From assembly GCA_030037185.1 (NCBI GenBank), contig JASHRR010000519.1:1-5039 (forward strand): DNA of 5,039 nt, in the 5' to 3' direction. The stretch is from Xanthobacteraceae bacterium. GTDB taxonomy: Bacteria > Pseudomonadota > Alphaproteobacteria > Rhizobiales > Xanthobacteraceae. Under the pieces are notes generated by a model, which was given only the letters and a program-made list of their open reading frames with translations, ran no database searches and was not told the DNA's origin. The position numbers and the translations under genes are program-made. Shown here one piece after another: positions 1 to 4,647 of the stretch (position 1 is the stretch's first letter; each line of letters opens with the position of its first letter).

Positions 1-1
1 A

Positions 2-652
2 GCGCAGGCGCTCGAGAACGTGTCGATCCATGTTCACACGGGCGAGTTCATTGCTGTGGTCGGCCTCAACGGCGCCGGGAAGACAACGCTTTTCAACGCG
101 ATCTCTGGCCTAATTCCCTGGTCGGGTGAAATCCGCCGGGAAGGTCGCGCCTTGCGCGGCAAGACGCCGGCCGCCATCGCCCGCGGCGGTATAGTCCAAT
201 GTTCCGAAACCAGGGACCTGTTCGGCAATATGACGGTCCGGGAGAATCTCGAGCTTGGCGGCCACCATGCCACCGCAGCACAGAGGAAAGAGCGCCTGGA
301 GTGGCTGTTTGAGCTTTTCCCGATCCTCAAAGCGCGCCAACGGCAGGAAGCCCGCACCTTATCGGGTGGCGAGCAGCAAATGTTGGCGATCGGCCGCGCC
401 TTGATGATGCGACCTGACCTTTTGATGCTCGACGAACCAACCCTCGGCCTCGCGCCGATCGTTCGTCAACAGTTATCGAGCGCGCTTGGACGTTTGCGCA
501 AGACCACCGCAATCACCGTGCTGCTTGCAGAACAGAACGTCACCTTCGCGCTGTCACACGCCGACCGCGTGTACGTCCTGGAACACGCCCGCATTGTCTG
601 GGAAGGCAATCCGAGCGGCTTCGCTGCCGAGATGGGCGCCGAATACCTCTGA
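2..652 (+). CDS. livF: Branched-chain amino acid ABC transporter ATPase, LivF type (5' end cut by window)
   Basis: This is an ATPase subunit that would drive uptake through a LivHM-type permease at the inner face of the cytoplasmic membrane. The frame is open to the left edge and reads AQALENV before a GTG at base 20. That is the usual LivF N-terminal strand, so the GTG is internal and the true start lies outside the window. Counting from base 2, Walker A GLNGAGKT is residues 21-28 (bases 62-85), the ABC signature LSGGEQQ is at bases 359-379, and Walker B LLMLDEP is at 419-439. The C-terminal LLAEQN segment, which lacks the classical H-loop His, is normal for LivF. The visible 216 residues fit a family length near 235. 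One oddity is CSETR where LivF proteins usually have a PEGR motif. LivG and the permease genes would be expected upstream. The substrate is inferred from the family only; a related amide or urea transporter is possible. Confidence 0.9.
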   Translation, partial: AQALENVSIHVHTGEFIAVVGLNGAGKTTLFNAISGLIPWSGEIRREGRALRGKTPAAIARGGIVQCSETRDLFGNMTVRENLELGGHHATAAQRKERLEWLFELFPILKARQRQEARTLSGGEQQMLAIGRALMMRPDLLMLDEPTLGLAPIVRQQLSSALGRLRKTTAITVLLAEQNVTFALSHADRVYVLEHARIVWEGNPSGFAAEMGAEYL

Positions 653-1060
653 AAATATTGTTGCATTGTTGGACGGCTCGGCGCTTGGGCGTTTTCTCTC
701 TCAGAATCCCGCTCGCGGTAGGGACATTACTCCCCGCACAGATCCCGGGGTGCGCTGCTGCTATCGGCCCATGAGGAGGCCTTTGACTCCGTGGTTCTAT
801 TTTCGAGGGGGCAAGGCGCCAGTGGTAAGCCAACCCGAACGCGCCTCGTCCGGCGTTATCGGTAGCGCCCACCGGGTTGAACGCACTGGCGATCGCGGCT
901 CCCCGACGGGGCGGTGCCCCGACGTCCTTCCAAGTGGAGGTGCCTACCTTAGAGCGCCGGGGACTGCGCGACCTGCGACGGCTGAAGCGCAAGCCGGGCG
1001 CGCTTTAACGCGGGATTGGGGCCGGCGCGTTCCTGGTCCCTGAGTTAGCATCGATAACCA
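653..1060. other. Gap of about 400 bases with no supportable gene
   Basis: Open frames exist on both strands here (plus to 1043, minus 992-540). They are rich in Arg, Pro, Gly and Ser, lack a convincing ribosome binding site, and overlap livF out of frame, so I treat them as chance products of high G+C. The region holds a small GC hairpin, GGGGC-GGT-GCCCC at 908-920. No clear intrinsic terminator with a T-run follows livF. The sequence may be a decayed gene or an inserted fragment, but I do not recognise it. Confidence 0.5.
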
Positions 1061-1590
1061 CTAACGCGGAGGCAAAGGCGGCGTAATGGATTGGTAGGTA
1101 TCTTCGTGTTTTCCGCGGTAGCCCACGATATACTTCTGGGGGATGGCTGTGTAGAAGGTGGCTTCCTTGGTCGACACCATCCCGTGAACGAGAGCCAGGA
1201 TATTGGTTGCGTTGTGAGGTGTGTTAAGAATCAGGAAGTTTTTCGTGGACTTTTGAATATCGAAGCCGTTCATCGGGATTGTATCGCCGATTCCCTGGTT
1301 GCTAATTTGCCTCAGCTCCAGATCGCCGTCGGGGATGGTGATCTTGTAGACGTACTCCTTGGCCTCAAATGCGCCTTCGGGAATCATGGCGGTGGAAATA
1401 AGTCCGCCCGGTGTTTGCACCCGAGTGTGGTCATGTAGCTCAAGAGCTTCTTCATATTGCAACTGATCTCATTGCGCGCTTCCTCCAGCGTCCGGGCTTT
1501 GTTGGCCGGGTAGAGGGTGAAACCTACGTTGCAGATGTTGGATGGCTCTCCCTTCCAAGGCGAGCGGTCATCTCCGCGATAAAAGTCCAT
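1061..1590 (-). pseudogene. Unrecognised small protein gene split by a frameshift
   Basis: The start at 1590 is supported by GGAGG five bases upstream. The first frame (1590 to 1384) begins MDFYRGDDRSPW and continues through LEEARNEISCN. The second frame (open from about 1462 to the TAG at 1061-1063) continues with EEALELHDHTRVQTPGG and ends in ITPPLPPR. Both halves look like ordinary protein sequence and the frames overlap between 1462 and 1384. A single lost base near 1450-1465 would join them into a product of about 175 residues, giving for example ISCN-x-EEALELHDHTR. There is no signal peptide, membrane segment or metal motif. G+C is clearly lower than in livF or the cyclase gene, which suggests a different origin. 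An in-frame TAG at 1618-1620 rules out much extension upstream. I do not recognise the family and assign no function. The alternatives are a sequencing error in an intact gene, or two overlapping short genes. Confidence 0.6.
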
Positions 1591-1595
1591 CTGTT

Positions 1596-1600
1596 CCTCC
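1596..1600 (-). promoter_or_regulatory. Ribosome binding site of the split gene
   Basis: Read on the minus strand the sequence is GGAGG-AACAG-ATG, a near-ideal Shine-Dalgarno with five-base spacing. It fixes the start at 1590 and is the best evidence that this low-G+C segment was once translated leftward. Confidence 0.7.
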
Positions 1601-1617
1601 GACAGTTCGTCTGATTC

Positions 1618-1643
1618 CTAATATCGAGATTGCTCGATATTGG
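1618..1643. repeat. Inverted repeat upstream of the split gene
   Basis: ATATCGAG (1621-1628) and CTCGATAT (1633-1640) form perfect eight-base arms around ATTG. The pairing extends by A-T (1620/1641), a T-G wobble (1619/1642) and C-G (1618/1643). It lies about 20 bases upstream of the minus-strand ribosome binding site and has no T-run, so an operator or a 5' leader hairpin fits better than a terminator. It could also mark the edge of inserted DNA. Confidence 0.5.
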
Positions 1644-1872
1644 TTAGTGACCGACAATCGAAGGCGAGTTGTGCGAAAACTCACAAGTCGAAAAAGCGTG
1701 GTGCCCGGCCCGCTCGATTACGAAACCGTGAAAGAAACGTTGGAACGTAGCGCAAAAGAGAACTTCGATTCTGGGGAGGGTCCTGGTGACACTGCGTTGC
1801 GCATCAGCCCCGACTATGGGCAAGCACCTGCAACTCGCATTCACAGCAGAAGATGAAGGTGTCTTCACAAGG
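1644..1872. other. Non-coding stretch between the split gene and the IS remnant
   Basis: I see no gene here. An open plus frame runs from 1542 to 1856, but it overlaps the split gene antisense and has no ribosome binding site. A minus frame ends at 1644. The only clear structure is the 17-base repeat copy at 1670-1686. The sequence has the look of dispersed rhizobial intergenic repeat DNA, which is an impression rather than a demonstrated match. Confidence 0.4.
1670..1686 (+). repeat. 17-base direct repeat, copy 1
   Basis: TGTGCGAAAACTCACAA occurs here and again, identically and in the same orientation, at 2827-2843. The two copies flank the IS3 remnant and the small secreted-protein gene. 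Identity stops on both sides (T versus G before, G versus A after). Confidence 0.75.
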
Positions 1873-1928
1873 TGACCTGAGCCCCAGATTTTGCTGCGAA
1901 AATCGGTTGAGTCCATCGCCAGGAAGGG

Positions 1929-2199
1929 ATGGACAAGAAGCCGGTTCGGTTTACGCAAAAGCAGATCATCAGGATTTTGCGCGAGCAGGAGGCCGGGCAA
2001 AGACCGGCGAGGTTTGCCGCAAGCACGGGATCGCAGCGCTACTTTTTACAAATGGAAGGCCAAGTACGGCGGCCTGGAAGCGTCTGTTGCCAGGCGGCTG
2101 AAGACCCTGGAAGACGAGAACGCCAACCTGAAGAAGCTGTTGGCGGAAGCGATGCTTCAACAACGCCATCTCAAGGATATCGCTTCAAAAAATTGGTGA
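1929..2199 (+). pseudogene. IS3-family transposase OrfA with two frameshifts
   Basis: OrfA is the small helix-turn-helix protein of IS3-family elements that binds the ends and, by frameshifting or together with OrfB, forms the transposase. The reading starts at ATG 1929 with MDKKPVRFTQKQIIRILREQ, the start of the HTH. It moves to a second frame at about 1997 (AKTGEVCRKHGI) and to a third at about 2033 (ATFYKWKAKYGGLE). It ends with the leucine-zipper-like segment LKTLEDENANLKKLLAEAM and stops at 2197-2199. Each break fits one lost base. Put back together, the protein would be about 90 residues, the usual OrfA length. This is a dead gene. Confidence 0.88.
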
Positions 2200-2345
2200 C
2201 GTCTGCCGCACAGCGGGAAGCCGTTGCTCACCTGCGGAGCGAATTTGAGGTGAGCGAACGGCGGGGGGCGGATCGGACCTCGGTGCGTTATCGCAGTCGC
2301 CGATCAAACGACGGCGCGATCCGCGTTCGCTGGCGCGCCCTGGCG
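2196..2345 (+). pseudogene. IS3-family transposase OrfB, N-terminal fragment with internal deletion
   Basis: A GTG at 2196 overlaps the orfA stop (GTGA), the normal coupling in this IS group. The fragment reads VTSAAQREAVAHLRSEFEVS, then ERR joined directly to GADRTSVRYRSRR, then NDGAIRVRWRALA. Relatives usually carry a short ACRVI-like segment between ERR and GADRTS, so about 15 bases appear to be lost at 2264/2265. Similarity ends near 2345, before the rve integrase core with its DDE residues. The frame stays open to 2432, but that tail is unrelated sequence. Confidence 0.8.
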
Positions 2346-2395
2346 ATCATCCGCCCACCGGCCGTGGAGCTGCCGGCCATCACCGGCGCCAACTC

Positions 2396-2430
2396 AAAAA
2401 GACCCATCCGCGGGTGGCGCGGACGGGTCT
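2396..2430 (-). terminator. Intrinsic terminator for the secreted-protein gene
   Basis: On the minus strand, bases 2430-2418 (AGACCCGTCCGCG) pair with 2412-2400 around a five-base loop. This gives 13 base pairs, one of them a G-U, and a run of five U (2400-2396) follows. On the plus strand the same position is an A-C mismatch and no T-run follows, so the signal points leftward. It lies 24 bases beyond the stop codon at 2454 and probably ends that transcript. Confidence 0.88.
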
Positions 2431-2453
2431 GATTGCCAGGCACTCAAGGCTGG

Positions 2454-2747
2454 TCAGTAGGCGAGATCCGGGCAGATTCGCACCCGGCCAAGGCTGGTCC
2501 ACTCGTAGAAGCAGGCCGGCACCGGGGCGCCAACGACATCGAAGTGTCCGAAGCGACGAAAACGAAAACGCCTGCGGTCACGGTCGATGCGGACCACTTT
2601 CTCGGTCTTGGTCGGGGTCACCGTCTTGGTCCCCGGATGGCCGCCGGTTCCGCCCCCGTGGGCAAGCGCGCTGCCCGACGCTGCAATCGTGATGGCGGCG
2701 ACAGTGGCCGCACTTGCGAGAATCCCGGTCACATTCAACTTCGTCAT
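2454..2747 (-). CDS. Small secreted protein of unknown function, 97 residues
   Basis: ATG at 2747 is chosen because AGGAGA lies seven bases upstream and the protein then begins with a clean Sec signal peptide. This has a Lys near the N terminus, a hydrophobic core rich in Ala, Ile and Val (about residues 8-26) and a cleavage motif SALA before H30. The mature part of about 68 residues has a Gly/Thr/Lys-rich stretch (31-50), a strongly basic patch (RDRRRFRFRRFGHF, 56-69) and a C-terminal segment with two Cys (C79, C92) that could form a disulphide in the periplasm. It looks like the many small periplasmic hypothetical proteins of rhizobia; no function is known to me. It lies 90 bases downstream of the cyclase gene on the same strand. 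Its own ribosome binding site and terminator allow either readthrough from the cyclase gene or an independent promoter that I cannot identify. Confidence 0.85.
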   Translation of the reverse strand: MTKLNVTGILASAATVAAITIAASGSALAHGGGTGGHPGTKTVTPTKTEKVVRIDRDRRRFRFRRFGHFDVVGAPVPACFYEWTSLGRVRICPDLAY

Positions 2748-2754
2748 CGTTTCG

Positions 2755-2760
2755 TCTCCT
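2755..2760 (-). promoter_or_regulatory. Ribosome binding site of the secreted-protein gene
   Basis: AGGAGA on the minus strand lies seven bases before ATG 2747. It decides this start over in-frame upstream codons, which would put charged residues ahead of the signal peptide. Confidence 0.75.
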
Positions 2761-2826
2761 GGTTTGCTGCTGTGGGGCGAGGACCGCCCCTGCACGACCA
2801 TGAGTGTCGGGCGCGACCACTGACGG

Positions 2827-2843
2827 TGTGCGAAAACTCACAA
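2827..2843 (+). repeat. 17-base direct repeat, copy 2, over the cyclase stop codon
   Basis: This is identical to TGTGCGAAAACTCACAA at 1670-1686 and in the same orientation. The copy contains the cyclase stop codon (2838-2840), so the end of the cyclase gene may have been set by repeat or inserted DNA. Confidence 0.75.
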
Positions 2844-4556
2844 AGTGGAGACGAGCCGATTTTTGAGCGGTTGACACCGCATCTGATCCACGCGGTGGAT
2901 CATGAACACAGCCAGCCGCTGATTCCGGCCACGGACATCAACCTCCGCCGGTTGCCATGAGGGGCGCACGCCGGCCGCATCGACCGTGGCGGCGGATACG
3001 ATTGCGACGCAGTTCATCTCCTTGGTCAGGCCTTCGAGCCGCGCGGCGACATTACCGGTATCGCCGAGGAACTGGATTGTCGCCTCTTCGGGCAAGCCAA
3101 CAGCCCCAACCACCGACACCCCGGAATGCACGCCGATTCCGAACCGCAGTGGCGATCCGATCTCGGCCGAAAGCTCCTCGCTGACTTTTTCGACCGCCGT
3201 CCAGACCTGCGCCACTGCCGCGATTGCGCGCTGTGCGCCGGCAGCTGCGTCGCCGTCGACTCCGAACATGCTCATGATGCCGTCGCCCGCCACACTGGTG
3301 ATATGGCCCCCACGCGCGCTGATGCTGGCGGTAACGGCCTGGACGTAGCGGTCGACGATGAAGACCGCGTCGAACGGCAAGCGGCCGGCGGCGAGCCGCG
3401 TCGAATCGCGCAGATCTACGCACAAAGCCGTGACCACCAGCTCACGGCCTTCGTCGAGAGCGACCCGCAACCCGTCGAGGGGTCGGGTGGCGGGCACGAG
3501 AAGCCTCACGGCAACATCGAAGGCTGGACGCACCTGGCAGGCGAGCCTGATGCCCGCGGGCGCGCCGATGCGGGCCAGCGTTGCGCGCTCAGCCGGCGAG
3601 GGCGGTGCGACGCCATCAAGCCCGCGCGTTACGCGCACCCGGCAAGTCGAGCAGCGGCTGCGCGCCCCGCACACCGAGGCGTGCGGGATGCCGGCCCAGC
3701 GGCTTGCCTCGAGGATCGAGAAGCCGCGCGGTACGCGGACACGCCGCTCGCCCCAGTAGTCGATCTGAACGGTGTGGCTGCGCCGCTCATGCGCGGCGCG
3801 CAGCGCTCTCAGAGCGAACACCGCCGCCACGAGGGCCACGTAGCCGATCTGCAGCCAATTGGTGATTAGCACCAGCGCCGCGGCGGCGGTCGCCTCGGGC
3901 GTGCCTGGCGTCGGCGACCCATGCGCCGCGACGAAGCCCGGCTCCACCGCCGCGCGCAGGACGGTGTCCCAGCCCGCATTGAGGATGCCGAGAATCGCGA
4001 GCAGCGGCACCAACAGCGCCGCCGCCGCAAGACCCGCCCGCGCGCGCCGGTACCATGCCCGGAATCGCAGCCACATATGGATGCCGATCGAGCCGTGAAT
4101 CCACACAACGATGAGTAGGGCAAATTGGCGGGGCAGTGCGGTGCCCGGCTCGGTGAGCCAGAACTTGTAGAGGATGCGGAAATAGGAATCGTCGAGGCCG
4201 TACAGCAGCACCCCGAGCCGCGCGTCGGTGAGGTGTGGGACGAGCAGCAAGGGCGCGAGAAGGCCGAGTCCGAGCTGCCAAGCCTCAAGTGCAGGCATTC
4301 GCAGGTGGCGCCGCCGGTAGAGCGCCCGCAATGCCAGGCCGAGATGGATGAGAAAGCAGCTGAGCAGGATCGTGAGGCCAAGCGGAGTGCGCCACGGCGC
4401 CAGCAGAACGTCATGGCCGACCGCCTGGATGGCATCGAGCAGAAAGAGGCCGGTCGCATGACTGATGAAGTGACAGATCGCATAGGCATACATGATCAGC
4501 CCAGCAACGAGCCGGACCGAGCGCTCGGTTGGCAACTTGACAGTCGAAGCCCGCAT
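2838..4556 (-). CDS. Membrane-bound class III nucleotide cyclase with diheme-type anchor and [2Fe-2S] domain (CyaC-like)
   Basis: The 572-residue protein has three modules. Residues 15-250 form six likely membrane helices (about 15-40, 57-80, 92-110, 143-165, 174-194, 225-250). His residues H29/H33, H71, H108 and H154/H160 are candidates for the four-His heme signature of diheme-B succinate:quinone oxidoreductase anchors. Residues 260-355 are a ferredoxin domain with C296-x5-C302-x2-C305 and C340, the adrenodoxin-like spacing. Residues 372-555 are the cyclase domain with metal-binding D381 and D425 and transition-state N502 and R506. S. meliloti CyaC has this architecture and is known as a quinone-responsive adenylate cyclase; redox control here is inferred. 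The usual substrate-selecting Lys and Thr/Asp are S421 and Q495. The start at 4556 has AGGA six bases upstream. The tail after residue 554 may be acquired sequence. The neighbouring cNMP-binding gene is divergent. Confidence 0.9.
   Translation of the reverse strand: MRASTVKLPTERSVRLVAGLIMYAYAICHFISHATGLFLLDAIQAVGHDVLLAPWRTPLGLTILLSCFLIHLGLALRALYRRRHLRMPALEAWQLGLGLLAPLLLVPHLTDARLGVLLYGLDDSYFRILYKFWLTEPGTALPRQFALLIVVWIHGSIGIHMWLRFRAWYRRARAGLAAAALLVPLLAILGILNAGWDTVLRAAVEPGFVAAHGSPTPGTPEATAAAALVLITNWLQIGYVALVAAVFALRALRAAHERRSHTVQIDYWGERRVRVPRGFSILEASRWAGIPHASVCGARSRCSTCRVRVTRGLDGVAPPSPAERATLARIGAPAGIRLACQVRPAFDVAVRLLVPATRPLDGLRVALDEGRELVVTALCVDLRDSTRLAAGRLPFDAVFIVDRYVQAVTASISARGGHITSVAGDGIMSMFGVDGDAAAGAQRAIAAVAQVWTAVEKVSEELSAEIGSPLRFGIGVHSGVSVVGAVGLPEEATIQFLGDTGNVAARLEGLTKEMNCVAIVSAATVDAAGVRPSWQPAEVDVRGRNQRLAVFMIHRVDQMRCQPLKNRLVSTL
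2884..2902. repeat. Perfect palindrome inside the cyclase 3' end
   Basis: TGATCCAC and GTGGATCA are perfect eight-base arms around GCG. They lie in the codons for residues 552-558, just after the cyclase fold ends. There is no following T-run in either direction, so it is not an intrinsic terminator. It could be a protein-binding site, a remnant of an element end, or chance. Confidence 0.5.
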
Positions 4557-4647
4557 CCCTCATCCTGGCCAAATCGCGCATCAGGCGCATCAGCTTCGCT
4601 GCAAAGCTGCGCGCGGACTGCGGCGCCGCGCTAATCTTGACCAAGCG
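4557..4647. promoter_or_regulatory. Divergent intergenic region between cyclase and cNMP-binding gene
   Basis: These 91 bases must hold, or overlap, the start signals for both genes. Visible structure is a tandem CGCATCAG (4577-4584 and 4586-4593, period nine) and an inverted repeat CAGCTT (4591-4596) / AAGCTG (4604-4609) with a seven-base spacer. Neither matches the E. coli CRP consensus. I find no convincing -35/-10 pair on either strand, and the plus-strand gene lacks a clear Shine-Dalgarno, so leaderless or distant initiation is possible. Confidence 0.5.

Larger units (their letters stand above)
1873..2345 (+). mobile_element. Decayed, right-truncated IS3-family insertion sequence
   Basis: The segment carries the left part of an IS3-family element: overlapping orfA and orfB in the typical order, both damaged. 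A possible left terminus begins at 1873 with TGACCTGAGCCCCAG, 56 bases before the orfA start, where IS3-group ends with TGA/TGACC-like starts are expected. Similarity to orfB stops near 2345, after the residues RWRALA. The catalytic DDE part of the transposase and the right end are absent, so the element cannot move by itself. Both boundaries are estimates, because no terminal repeat pair or target duplication is visible. Confidence 0.75.

Noticed and set aside
20..22. GTG as the start of the LivF protein
   Set aside because: The frame is open to the window edge and the preceding residues AQALENV belong to the conserved N-terminal strand, so the gene starts upstream.
486..1043. Plus-strand open frame of 185 residues and the opposing minus frame 992-540
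   Set aside because: The plus frame overlaps livF out of frame. Both are Arg/Pro/Gly/Ser-rich, lack a ribosome binding site and show no domain.
1091..1438. Plus-strand open frame of 115 residues
   Set aside because: Antisense to the split minus-strand gene, which has the better ribosome binding site and more protein-like sequence.
1384..1462. Programmed frameshift joining the two halves of the split gene
   Set aside because: No slippery heptamer or downstream stimulator is apparent in the overlap, so mutation or sequencing error is simpler.
1542..1856. Plus-strand open frame of 104 residues
   Set aside because: No ribosome binding site, it starts antisense inside the split gene, and shows no recognisable domain.
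2445..2499. Direct repeat CAAGGCTGGTC (2445-2455 and 2489-2499)
   Set aside because: Only 11 bases, at the end of a small gene. It is compatible with chance or minor duplication and has no further structure.
2433..2960. Plus-strand open frame of 175 residues
   Set aside because: Antisense to the secreted-protein gene, which has a signal peptide, ribosome binding site and terminator.
3126..3869. Long plus-strand open frame (247 residues)
   Set aside because: Antisense to the cyclase gene, whose domains and catalytic residues are clear. It is a shadow of high-GC codon use with no family resemblance.
4537..4542. TTGACA as a -35 box for the cNMP-binding gene
   Set aside because: It lies inside the cyclase coding sequence and no acceptable -10 box occurs about 17 bases downstream.
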